A stretch of 64,000 nt of DNA. It comes from Kribbella flavida DSM 17836. Lineage in GTDB: Bacteria > Actinomycetota > Actinomycetes > Propionibacteriales > Kribbellaceae. The notes under the pieces were generated by a model. The model saw only the letters and a list, made by a program, of their open reading frames with translations. It did no database searches and was not told the origin of the DNA. The DNA is taken from contig NC_013729.1 in the NCBI RefSeq assembly GCF_000024345.1, positions 4,278,001 through 4,342,000 on the forward strand, read 5' to 3'. A program made the position numbers and the translations under genes. Shown one piece after another: positions 52,001 through 59,281 of the stretch (the stretch's first letter is position 1; every line of letters begins with the position of its first letter).

Positions 52001-55000
52001 CGGTCAGCACGTCGACGTACGACGCGTTCGGACGGGCGGAGCGCACGACCGATGCCAAGAACAACGCCACCAGCGTCGTGTACACCCCCAGCACCGGTGG
52101 ACCGCTCACCGAGACCAGGACGATCCAGCCCGACGGCCAGACGAGCACGACCAAGGTCGATCCCGCCTGGGGCGAGGAGACCGAGGTCGTCGACCCGGCG
52201 GGCCGGCACTCGTCCACCAAGCGGGACGCGCTCGGCCGGGTCGTCGAGACCTGGCTGGCCGGTAACGACACCGGCATTCCGAACGAGAAGACCGACTACC
52301 ACGACGGCCAGGACAAGTCCGGCCTGGTCACTGTCACCTCGCTGCGGGACAACCGCCAGACCGAGGTCAAGCGTGAGTTCAGCGACGGTCTGCTGCGCCG
52401 CCGTCAGACCCAGGTCGAGTCCGCGGACGGCTTCGGCCGCGTGATCACCGACTACATCTACGACTCCCAGGGCCGCGAGGTGAAGCAGAACGGCCCGTAC
52501 TACAACGACGCGCCGCTCGGCTTCGAGATCGTCAAGCCCGCGAGCGAGAGCAGCCTGCCGGCGCAGAAGCTCACCACGTACGACACCCTCGGCCGGCCGG
52601 AGACCGAATCGCTCCAGTCCGAGGCCGAGCAACTCTGGAAGCGCGACCACGACCATGGGACGGGCGTGCAGACCACCGAGCCGCCGAACGGTGAGCAGGC
52701 GACCACCCGGATCACCGACATCCAGGGCCGGCTCGTCGAACTGCGCAAGTTCCACGGCAGCAAGGCGACCGGTGCGTACGACACCACGAGGTACACGTAC
52801 CACCCGGACGGCCAGTTGGCTTCGTTGACCGATCCGGCCGGAAACGCCTGGCGGTACGAGTACGACCAGCGTGGACGCAAGGTCGAGGACGACGACCCGG
52901 ACAAGGGCGTCACGAGGTACACCTACAACGACCTGGACCAGCTGGAAACGGTGACGGACGCTCGAGGCGTCGTCCAATCCTTCAGCTACGACAAGGTCGG
53001 CCGGCGCACGGCACACCATGTCGACGGCAAGCTGCTCAGCGAGTGGAAGTACGACAGCATCAAGCCCGGATCGCTCACCAGCACCACGCGGTACGTGGGC
53101 GGACACCCGTACACCCTGCAGTACACGGGGTACGACGGTGCCGGACGGCCCACCGGTGAGCAGATCGTCATCCCCGCGAGTGAAGGGAAGCTGGCCGACA
53201 CGTACACCATCGACAAGACCTACACGCCCGACGGGCAGGTCAAGACGGCGACGTTGCCGGCTGTCGGTGGCTTGCCCCAAGAGACGCTGACCTACGACTA
53301 CGACAAGAGCCGGCCGATCGCCCTGAGCGGTGCGGATCCGTATGTCACCGAGGTCGCCTACTCGCCATACGGTGAGACCACCCGCATCAAGATGCAGCGG
53401 GGCGACAACTGGGCCGAGCAACTGTACGACTTCGAGGTGGGCAGTCACCAACTGCGCAGTGCCGCCTTCGTCACGCCGAACGGTCTGGAGTCGAACGTCG
53501 AGTACTCGTACGACCCGGCCGGCAACATCACCAAGGTGACGGACTCACCGACCACGGTGGACTCGGTCGACACCCAGTGCTTCAGCTACGACCACTACCG
53601 ACGGATGACCGGCGCCTGGACTCCGGCCACCGGCGACTGCGCCGCAGCTCCGACCAAGGCCGGGCTGGGTGGCCCTGCGCCGTACTGGCACAGCTGGACC
53701 TTCGACGTTACCGGCAACCGGACGTCCGAGAAGAAGGTCACTCCCACCGCCGAAACCCTCAGCACCTACCAGTACCCGGCGGCGGGCCGGGCCCAACCGC
53801 ACGCGGTGCAGAAGGTCACGACCGGTGCGAAGGTGGACGCGTACGCGTACGACGAGAGCGGCAACCTGACGAGCCGGACGCGGAACGGGACCACCGAGAC
53901 GCTGTCCTGGACCGGCGACGGCAATCTGGACACGATCGCCGGCGGTGGCAAGAAGTCGGTCAACGTGTACGACGCCGACGGCAACCGCATGCTGCGCAAG
54001 GACAGTACGGGCACGACGCTGTTCCTCGGTGACACCGAGCTGGTGCTGAAGCCCGACGGCTCGCTGCTCGGGACCAGGTACTACTCGCTGGGCGACCAGA
54101 AGGTGGCAGTCCGGGTAGGGGCGACCAAGCTCACCTGGGTGAGCAGCGACCACCACGGCACGATGAACGTCCAGGTCGACGCCGACAGCCTCGCGATCCA
54201 GCGCCGCCGGACCACGCCGTACGGCGAGAACCGCGGCGCCACTCCGGCCGGCTGGCCCGGGCAGCGCGGTTTCGTCGGCGGCGTGGAGGACCACCAGAGC
54301 GGCTTGGTCCACCTGGGCGCCCGGGAGTACGACCCCGGACTGGGCAGGTTCATCTCTGTGGATCCGGTGATCGATCACGAGGATCCGCAGCAGCTGAACG
54401 CCTACGCCTACGCCAACAACAGTCCGGTCAGCTTCAGCGACCCGGACGGCCAGCGGTACGTCACCGAGACGGTGACGATGCTGCGCACGATCATCAAGGT
54501 GACCTACAAACGCATCATCGAGGAGAAACGGGTGCTCGAACGCACCCGGGTCTTCGTCCGGGCACTCACCGTCGTGTCCGTCATGATGCGGCTCCTGGGA
54601 TTCCACGCTGTGGCCGCCGTCATCGGCTACTGGGCCTGGCGGGAGACCTGGAAGATGATCAAGATCCACAAGACGATCCGTGAGCTGGTCAAGGTGCAGG
54701 AACGGGTCACCAAGAAGCTGAAACGCTGGGTCGACGAGCCCGAGGCCCGGCAACTCGACCAGATGATGAAACACGTCAACAACCTGCTCAAGGCCGCCAC
54801 CCTGCAAGCCGCGGCAGCCCACCGCGCATGGGCCGAAGCCCATCAACGCGCCAACCGCCAGCAACGCCCCGGCGGCGGCAGCAGCCCCGGAGCCGCCGAG
54901 CCCGCTCCACCGAATGACGGTCACGTGCAAATGCGCGAGCTGACCGCGATGGACGAGTTCTGGATGAAGAACCTTTTCAAGGGATCGGCGTCCTTCTTCG

Positions 55001-55203
55001 TCGGATGGGGATGCGCTGTCGCCACCGCCGGCCTTGGCGGTCCAGGCTGTGCACGGGCAACCTGGAAGGGGACCGGCAAGATCGCCGACCCGCTCTGGAA
55101 CTGGTACGCCGACGGCGGCGGCAAGAGGTGGCGCCAGCGGGTGGCCGACTCGCACGCCAAGGGAGAGTCCTGTCACTACGCCATGGGTGCCGGGAACTGT
55201 TGA
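49042..55203 (+). CDS. RHS/YD-repeat polymorphic-toxin-like secreted protein
   Basis: The 2053-residue exported protein has a signal peptide (HAFRAAVAGLVAISLLAST) and an N-terminal region of about 300 residues with WAGAGFEFAPGG and SIERKYASCG. About 1400 residues of RHS/YD repeats follow (TYDAFGRAERTTD, YDSQGREVKQNG, RYEYDQRGRKVEDDD, AYDESGNLTSRTRNG and many others), then the RHS core at about 1750-1800 (HLGAREYDPGLGRFISVDPV, NAYAYANNSPVSFSDPDGQR). The last 245 residues (after DPDGQRY) are different: basic helical segments, a hydrophobic stretch (SVMMRLLGFHAVAAVIGYWA), then a Gly/Cys-rich tail ending CHYAMGAGNC. No known toxin motif or downstream immunity gene is seen. AGGAGG precedes the ATG. 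A strong terminator follows. Confidence 0.92.
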   Translation: MRRRRRHAFRAAVAGLVAISLLASTPGLSAATPPPETRSTKDPKAGWKARKDRSIPVQGVDSRTGVPDRDGELAVTSVPEPVWPSAGKAEAVVPAPDGREQLRGREQAAARAGVLPVLIGPPTSAPAAAAAKAAAPGKVAVELDGRVGNEVRLRLRRTDGVRGTGPVSVQLDYSGFKQAFGGDWSTRLQLATLPACAARTPDAAACRAVPVPTRNDGKGKVSADVPVGTEFSTLALQAAASGPAGDSTATSLSPTATWQVGGSSGDFAWSYPMQVPPSLGGPKADLSLGYSSGSVDGRTTAGNSQSSWAGAGFEFAPGGSIERKYASCGAKSEQTGNNGTTPVGDYCWATDNATFSLNGSGGELVLDDTTKAWKSRTDDGMTVERRTGADNGDLGPAEGAGAKGEYWVLTDKAGTKFYFGQNKLPGATTAAQNTNSVWTLPVFGNHKDEPCHQATFAASQCHQAYRWNLDYVVDAFGNTMSLFYDVEENRYARAGTASTVSKYTRAGHLKRIEYGQRDGKVFDSTAKVAAVTIDTAERCVKSAGCVASDYPDTPLDLECTSDTNCANKFFPSFWTKKRLAKVTTHVWRGAAYAPVSSWTFRHSFLSPNDEGRSPMLWLEGVTNAGLVGGQTTLPETTFSAAMMPNRILGPDSVGQPALNWPRMKTITYGTGGQIVVGYKDTECSLPGNVPAPDRNDKRCHPIKWTPQNQAEREDWFHKYVVDSVVERDLVGGTTGSVTKVEYLTPPAWRHDDEDGLVEVGKKTWSQWRGYEKVKVITGDGVDGPQQVKVNTYFRGMDGDKLATGGTKDVQIADSTGAKVDDTNALSGKLREQATYDGDDLVERSITSHWVSDARATRVRPWATTTSHQVEEQAVAQDEAVGTGWRKSASSNTFDAATGLLKAKTDERDKSNPNDDICTRFEYFDSPIRGITGLPSRQQTVDVACDKPWSKTDVISDQKIGYDPNTGAKLTTQRLAGFDGAGNEQYQTVSTSTYDAFGRAERTTDAKNNATSVVYTPSTGGPLTETRTIQPDGQTSTTKVDPAWGEETEVVDPAGRHSSTKRDALGRVVETWLAGNDTGIPNEKTDYHDGQDKSGLVTVTSLRDNRQTEVKREFSDGLLRRRQTQVESADGFGRVITDYIYDSQGREVKQNGPYYNDAPLGFEIVKPASESSLPAQKLTTYDTLGRPETESLQSEAEQLWKRDHDHGTGVQTTEPPNGEQATTRITDIQGRLVELRKFHGSKATGAYDTTRYTYHPDGQLASLTDPAGNAWRYEYDQRGRKVEDDDPDKGVTRYTYNDLDQLETVTDARGVVQSFSYDKVGRRTAHHVDGKLLSEWKYDSIKPGSLTSTTRYVGGHPYTLQYTGYDGAGRPTGEQIVIPASEGKLADTYTIDKTYTPDGQVKTATLPAVGGLPQETLTYDYDKSRPIALSGADPYVTEVAYSPYGETTRIKMQRGDNWAEQLYDFEVGSHQLRSAAFVTPNGLESNVEYSYDPAGNITKVTDSPTTVDSVDTQCFSYDHYRRMTGAWTPATGDCAAAPTKAGLGGPAPYWHSWTFDVTGNRTSEKKVTPTAETLSTYQYPAAGRAQPHAVQKVTTGAKVDAYAYDESGNLTSRTRNGTTETLSWTGDGNLDTIAGGGKKSVNVYDADGNRMLRKDSTGTTLFLGDTELVLKPDGSLLGTRYYSLGDQKVAVRVGATKLTWVSSDHHGTMNVQVDADSLAIQRRRTTPYGENRGATPAGWPGQRGFVGGVEDHQSGLVHLGAREYDPGLGRFISVDPVIDHEDPQQLNAYAYANNSPVSFSDPDGQRYVTETVTMLRTIIKVTYKRIIEEKRVLERTRVFVRALTVVSVMMRLLGFHAVAAVIGYWAWRETWKMIKIHKTIRELVKVQERVTKKLKRWVDEPEARQLDQMMKHVNNLLKAATLQAAAAHRAWAEAHQRANRQQRPGGGSSPGAAEPAPPNDGHVQMRELTAMDEFWMKNLFKGSASFFVGWGCAVATAGLGGPGCARATWKGTGKIADPLWNWYADGGGKRWRQRVADSHAKGESCHYAMGAGNC

Positions 55204-55216
55204 GCCGGAGCTGAGT

Positions 55217-55250
55217 CCGCAGTCCCGGCCCTGCGGGGCCGGGACTGCGG
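55217..55250. terminator. Strong bidirectional terminator after the RHS gene
   Basis: CCGCAGTCCCGGCCC and GGGCCGGGACTGCGG form a perfect 15-bp stem with loop TGCG, between the RHS gene and the convergent winged-HTH gene. Confidence 0.92.
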
Positions 55251-55258
55251 GCAACTGG

Positions 55259-56302
55259 TCAGGTGAGCAGGTTGAGAACGGCTTCGCCCCGGGAGGTGCG
55301 ATGGACTTGGACCGACTGGCCCGTACGGCGGCGTTCGAGCAAGCCTGCTTCGGCGAGTTGGGTGCAGTGGTAGGTGGCCTGGCTCGGACTGAGGGCGGCC
55401 AGGCGGGCCAGGTGGCCCATGGTCATCGGGGCGGTGAGGCCGCGGAGCAAAGTTGCGCGGATCGGGCCGAGGACGAGGGTGAGGACGTCGCCGGGGGGCG
55501 GGGCCGGGGTGTTCTGGTGAACACCGGGGACGGGATAGCCGATCCAGGCCTGGGTGGGGTCGTCGAGGTTGAAGATGGAGGCTCGGGTGCCGGCGACCAG
55601 CGGGACGAGCAGAAGCGGGCGGTCGGCGAGGTGCGACTGGTACGGGTGGGAGTCGGGGAGGTGAAGGACGCCGTTGCCGGTGTAGGTGGTGCGTCGGGCG
55701 AGGGCGCTGAGGGCGACGTCGAGAGAGCCGGTGACGCTGGCGCGGCCGATGCGTTCGATTTCGCGTTCGCGCAACTGGGTGCTGGCGGCCCAGATCGGGC
55801 GGTAGACGCGCCAGGCGGCGGTCAGGACGGTGGCGTAGTTGGCCAGCCAGCGGGCGGGGTTGCGGAGGGCGCTGTTCCAGCTGGCCGGTGGGCTGTCGGG
55901 CAGGATCTCGGCGATGCTGTCGACGAGCTCGAACGGGCGGAGGCCGGCGATGCGCTGCAACTGCTCGTCGATCGGCCCGGCGCTCATCGGCGTCAGGCAG
56001 TCCGGCAGCAGACCGTGCTCGAACTGCGCGGCGACCGCGGCGACCGCCTGACCGGGAAGGGCCCGGCGCAGTGCCGTCATCCAGGCCCTCGGCACCCCTT
56101 GGCGGGGGCCGCCGACGGCGTCCACGAGGATCGCGGTCAAGCTCGTCACCGGCGGCGACACCACCCTGACCCGCAGCGAATCCAGGTCACCCAGCACGAG
56201 CTGCGTCCTCCCATCGACCGCCGGCACCCCACGCACAGCCGGTCCACCGGCAGCGGGGGGACCGCTCGGTCCGCAGTCGGGTAGCTTCGCCAGCTCTGCC
56301 AT
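55259..56302 (-). CDS. Winged-helix (ArsR-like) DNA-binding protein with unknown N-terminal domain
   Basis: The 347-residue protein ends in an ArsR-type winged HTH: LTAPMTMGHLARLAALSPSQ, ATYHCTQLAEAGLLERRRTG and QSVQVHRTSRG (residues 280-340). The preceding 280 residues form an unrecognised domain with VSPPVTSLTAILVDAV, LRNPARWLANYATVLTAAWR and DRPLLLVPLVAGTRASIF, a layout seen in DUF5937-like actinobacterial regulators as I recall. It is convergent with the RHS gene and not an obvious immunity protein. GGAAGG lies upstream of the ATG at 56302; 253 bases separate it from the next gene. Confidence 0.78.
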   Translation of the reverse strand: MAELAKLPDCGPSGPPAAGGPAVRGVPAVDGRTQLVLGDLDSLRVRVVSPPVTSLTAILVDAVGGPRQGVPRAWMTALRRALPGQAVAAVAAQFEHGLLPDCLTPMSAGPIDEQLQRIAGLRPFELVDSIAEILPDSPPASWNSALRNPARWLANYATVLTAAWRVYRPIWAASTQLREREIERIGRASVTGSLDVALSALARRTTYTGNGVLHLPDSHPYQSHLADRPLLLVPLVAGTRASIFNLDDPTQAWIGYPVPGVHQNTPAPPPGDVLTLVLGPIRATLLRGLTAPMTMGHLARLAALSPSQATYHCTQLAEAGLLERRRTGQSVQVHRTSRGEAVLNLLT

Positions 56303-56498
56303 ACGACGTCGTCCTTCCGGGCCGCACAGCCGCGACCTCGGTCGCGGCGACCCCCGGCGGGAGCCCGCCTCAGTACAGCCGTGGGCGCTCGCAGTCCGGT
56401 ATCACTTCCCTCGCACGGGCCGGCCGACGTCGGGCGGTCGGGTGTGATCGGGTTGCCGGTGTCGCGGCAGGTCGGCGCAAAACTCTCACCCGGCCGAT

Positions 56499-56527
56499 GC
56501 AACCAACTTCGGCCTCGCGGGCGTGTC
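56499..56527 (+). promoter_or_regulatory. Candidate autoregulated ECF promoter of SigE module 2
   Basis: GCAACC (56499-56504) and CGTGTC (56522-56527), 17 bases apart, fit the ECF pattern of a GCAACC/GGAACC -35 and CGTC/CGTG -10, 30 bases before the sigma start. Nothing else is evident in 56303-56498. Confidence 0.5.
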
Positions 56528-56556
56528 TAACCCGGAAAACAAGGATGGGAGAACAG

Positions 56557-57051
56557 ATGAGTGACCGGGACGCCGCGTTCGAGGCCTATTTCGCGGCGCG
56601 GTGCGACGCCATGCGCGGCACGGCGTACCTGCTCTGTGGCGACTGGCATCGCGCGGAGGACCTGGTGCAGCAGACGTTCACGACGATCTACCTGGCCTGG
56701 CGCCGGATCCAGCGGCACGAGGCGATGGACAACTACACCAGGCAGACACTCGTCCGTACGTTCCTGTCCGAGCGGCGCCGGGGGTGGTTCCGGCACGAGT
56801 CAGTGGGATCCGCGCCGACCGATCGCGCCGTGCGGCCGGTCGACCTTGCCGACGAACGGCTCGTGCTGCTGGAGGCACTCGTGAAGGTGCCGCCGAGGCA
56901 ACGCGCCGTACTGGTGCTGCGGTACTGGGAGGACCAGTCCGTCGAACAGACGGCCGTGCTGCTCGACTGCTCCACCGGAAATGTGAAGAGCCAGGCGGCC
57001 CGCGGGCTGGCGACGCTGCGCGGTCTGCTGGAAGAGGAGAGGGTTCGGTGA
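56557..57051 (+). CDS. SigE-family ECF RNA polymerase sigma factor (module 2)
   Basis: This 164-residue sigma factor is similar to the one at 16318: region 2 (GTAYLLCGDWHRAEDLVQQT, YLAWRRIQRHEAM) and region 4 (VPPRQRAVLVLRYWEDQSVE, QTAVLLDCSTGNVKSQAAR). GGGAG upstream favours the ATG at 56557 over the in-frame ATG at 56545. Its stop overlaps the GTG of the partner gene (GTGA), as module 1 uses ATGA. Module duplication within about 40 kb is notable. Confidence 0.92.
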   Translation: MSDRDAAFEAYFAARCDAMRGTAYLLCGDWHRAEDLVQQTFTTIYLAWRRIQRHEAMDNYTRQTLVRTFLSERRRGWFRHESVGSAPTDRAVRPVDLADERLVLLEALVKVPPRQRAVLVLRYWEDQSVEQTAVLLDCSTGNVKSQAARGLATLRGLLEEERVR

Positions 57052-57881
57052 ACGAAGAAGAGCTGAACGAGGCGTTGCGCGACGTGATCGTGCGTAGCAG
57101 CCCACCGCCGTCGATGGATCCTGCCCGCGCTCTCGGCCACGCCCGCCGCGCGCGCAGGCGGCGCAGGATGGCGTGGGCCGGGGTCACCGTCGTCACGCTG
57201 GCGGTCGGCGTCGGGGTCGCTCCCGCCGTCGCGAATCATCTCGGCGACCAGGGGGTGGCGAGCGGCACCAGCACGACTCAGACCCTGTCCAGCGCGGCGC
57301 CGACGACCCGGAAGTCCAACGACCCTTGGCCGGAGGGCCAGGTGGACCGTACGGCGACCGCGGGTCCTCGCGCGGTGCGGTCGGTGACGCTGATGCACGA
57401 CCTGAGTTCGGCGGTACCGCCGAGCTTCAGCACGCCGGACCTGAAGTATCCGGACGGCCGCCCGATGAGATGGCCGCAGAGCCAGTACGCGTCCAGCGAC
57501 GGGGAGCAGGACTACTGGGAGTACATGGCCGTCGTCCCGGTGCAGAAGGACAACCGGGTCGGTCAGTTGCTGGTGCAGTCGACCACGCCCAGTGGCAAGC
57601 CGGCGATGGACCCTTGCACATTCGCGCTGAAGTTCTGGGGCGGGACCGGCGGCTGCACCATGGTGGACGTCGACGGCAAGAAGGTCGGCGTGGTGACCGC
57701 CAAGGAGGGCGGCAGCTACGACCAGTGGGCCGCGTACCGGCACGACGACGGGACGGTCGTGTACCTCGCGCAGGCCGAGAAGAGCGACCACCCGGGGCGC
57801 TTGCCGCTGAATCAGCCGGTGTTCACCACCCGCCAACTGGCCGAGTTGGTGACGTCAAAGGAGTTCAAGATCAGCACCTGA
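57048..57881 (+). CDS. Membrane-anchored partner of SigE module 2, putative anti-sigma
   Basis: The 277-residue protein has a cytoplasmic N terminus (EEELNEALRDVIVRSSPPPS), an Arg-rich stretch, one membrane helix (MAWAGVTVVTLAVGVGVAPA, residues 40-60), a Ser/Thr linker, and an extracytoplasmic domain with two cysteines (MDPCTFALKFWGGTGGCTMV). Like its module 1 counterpart it has no zinc anti-sigma motif; the regulatory role is inferred from the GTGA overlap and topology. The domain is shorter than in module 1 and not an obvious sequence homologue outside the N terminus. Confidence 0.72.
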   Translation: MNEEELNEALRDVIVRSSPPPSMDPARALGHARRARRRRRMAWAGVTVVTLAVGVGVAPAVANHLGDQGVASGTSTTQTLSSAAPTTRKSNDPWPEGQVDRTATAGPRAVRSVTLMHDLSSAVPPSFSTPDLKYPDGRPMRWPQSQYASSDGEQDYWEYMAVVPVQKDNRVGQLLVQSTTPSGKPAMDPCTFALKFWGGTGGCTMVDVDGKKVGVVTAKEGGSYDQWAAYRHDDGTVVYLAQAEKSDHPGRLPLNQPVFTTRQLAELVTSKEFKIST

Positions 57882-57882
57882 T

Positions 57883-57938
57883 GAGAACGCCGGCGTCCTT
57901 CGAGCACCACTCCGGGCGGGAGCGAGGGCGCCGGTTCT
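57883..57938 (+). terminator. Weak long-loop hairpin after SigE module 2
   Basis: GAGAACGCCGGCG and CGCCGGTTCTC can pair across a 32-base loop with a bulge, followed by GTTT; it also overlaps the GNAT promoter. Confidence 0.35.
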
Positions 57939-57959
57939 CGTTTGCCATAGGGTCGCAGC

Positions 57960-58526
57960 ATGCCTGAGCTGATCGAGCCGACCGTCGAACTGCGCACGTC
58001 CTGGCTGGAGTCGGCCGCCGAGTGGGGCGGCAAGTACCAGGAGGGCACGGGGATGCACGAGGCCGGGGACGACCTGGCCACGGTCGAAGGGTTCAGAACC
58101 TGGGTGGAGCGGCTGCGGGAACTGGGTGACGACTCGCGTGAGCTCGACCGCCCGCACGCGACGTGCCGGTGGATCGTGGAGGACGGCAACTACCTTGGCG
58201 CGGTCACGCTGCTGCACACGCTGACGGACAAACTGCTCGACGGCGGCGGCCACATCGGGTACAGCGTCCGGCCGTCGGCGCGCGGACGTGGGCTGGCGAC
58301 CTGGGCACTCGGGCAGATCCTCGAGGTCGCCCGCGAGCGCGAGATGGACCGAGTGCTCATCACTTGCGACGAGGACAACCTGGCGTCGGCGAAGGCGATC
58401 GAGCGCAACGGAGGCGTCCTGGAGAACATCCGGGAGACCTGGCTGGGCCCGACCCGTCGGTACTGGATCACTCTCGGTACTTCCCGAGGCGGGTCGCGCT
58501 CGCCGGCCGTCCATCCGCAGGACTAG
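57960..58526 (+). CDS. GNAT-family N-acetyltransferase
   Basis: This 188-residue Gcn5-type acetyltransferase has WGGKYQEGTGMHEAGDDLAT near the N terminus, CRWIVEDGNYLGAVTL, acetyl-CoA loop VRPSARGRGLATWALGQIL near residue 105, and CDEDNLASAKAIERNGG, matching a common actinobacterial subfamily. Substrate unknown. No Shine-Dalgarno; TAGGGT lies exactly six bases before the ATG at 57960. Its TAG stop overlaps the stop of the convergent CGNR gene in CTAG. Confidence 0.88.
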   Translation: MPELIEPTVELRTSWLESAAEWGGKYQEGTGMHEAGDDLATVEGFRTWVERLRELGDDSRELDRPHATCRWIVEDGNYLGAVTLLHTLTDKLLDGGGHIGYSVRPSARGRGLATWALGQILEVAREREMDRVLITCDEDNLASAKAIERNGGVLENIRETWLGPTRRYWITLGTSRGGSRSPAVHPQD

Positions 58527-59098
58527 TCGGCGCTCTCGCGCTGGAAAGACCGGCTGGCTTTGAAGCGTGCCTTTTTCTGGCGGTTCCCGCACGTGTTCAT
58601 GTCACACCATTTGCGGGTGCGACTCTGGCTCGTGTCGACGAAGACCGCCTGGCACGTGGGTGATGCGCACAAGGCCAACCGCCCGTCTCGCTCACCGGCG
58701 ATCATGCTGATCGCGTCAGCGGCGATCACGCTCAGGGCGTCCTCCACGCGGGATGCCGGGCCGAGCCGCCATTGCCGCTCCCCCTCGGGCGTCAGGTATG
58801 CCGCCGCTCGCCCCTGAGCACTGCAGTCGTTGAGGACGCGGACAGCAGCCGCAGGCAGCGTGTCCCCGAGGGCGGCCGCTGTCGCGGCGACGTGCACCGA
58901 TTCCCTCAGTTCCCGAGCGAGCTCGAGCTGCGCGGTGCTGCAGGAATCCACCGCGAGGCCGTTCGCTTCCAGCCAATCGATCAGTCGGTGCGGCGTGGGG
59001 ATGCGCTCGACCGGAGTGCCCTGACGCTCCGACAGAGTCCCCGTGAAGGCGGTCGCCAGCACGTTGCCGGGGCGGAAGTCAGGGAACTCGGCCTGCAT
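58523..59098 (-). CDS. CGNR zinc-finger (ABATE-type) transcriptional regulator
   Basis: This 191-residue protein has an N-terminal ABATE-like helical domain (residues 1-140) and a C-terminal CGNR zinc finger: LALCASPTCQAVFVDTSQ and RKWCDMNTCGNRQKKARF. These proteins are putative stress-related DNA-binding regulators. The ATG at 59098 has no Shine-Dalgarno; TAAGGT, overlapping one of two direct repeats, is six bases upstream. It is divergent from the LysE exporter, probably its target. Confidence 0.9.
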   Translation of the reverse strand: MQAEFPDFRPGNVLATAFTGTLSERQGTPVERIPTPHRLIDWLEANGLAVDSCSTAQLELARELRESVHVAATAAALGDTLPAAAVRVLNDCSAQGRAAAYLTPEGERQWRLGPASRVEDALSVIAADAISMIAGERDGRLALCASPTCQAVFVDTSQSRTRKWCDMNTCGNRQKKARFKASRSFQRESAD

Positions 59099-59107
59099 GG
59101 AACCACC

Positions 59108-59160
59108 TTAGCTGGTTGCCCGCCGGGTGCGGCACGTGCTAGAACCGTCTTAGCCGGTTC
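59108..59160. promoter_or_regulatory. Paired TTAGCYGGTT repeats between CGNR and LysE genes
   Basis: TTAGCTGGTT (59108-59117) and TTAGCCGGTT (59150-59159) are 42 bp apart, four helical turns. The second lies within a GAACCG-N7-CGGTTC dyad (59142-59160); the first contains the TAAGGT -10 of the CGNR gene on the minus strand. These are likely binding sites for the CGNR protein. Confidence 0.55.
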
Positions 59161-59281
59161 ACTCCAGGCCGCGATCAGCTCCCCGAGGACCAGGACCACG
59201 CATGCGCCCAACCGGACCATCGCACTGCGACGCAGGTCCCGCCTCGCGCTCGGGAGCAGGCGCGGCGGGAGGTGCGTGACG

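Noticed and set aside
50878-53451. Open frame of more than 800 codons antisense to the RHS gene
   Set aside because: It has no domain features and reflects G/C third-position bias of the opposite strand; the plus-strand RHS repeats are unmistakable.
54130-54420. Possible intein or recombination site near the RHS core
   Set aside because: The sequence is the normal RHS core with no splicing motifs or flanking repeats.
53545-55254. Long minus-strand open frame opposite the RHS C terminus, as a possible immunity gene
   Set aside because: Its composition (His/Val/Gly/Leu-rich without structure) is that of antisense coding, with no start signal or ribosome-binding site.
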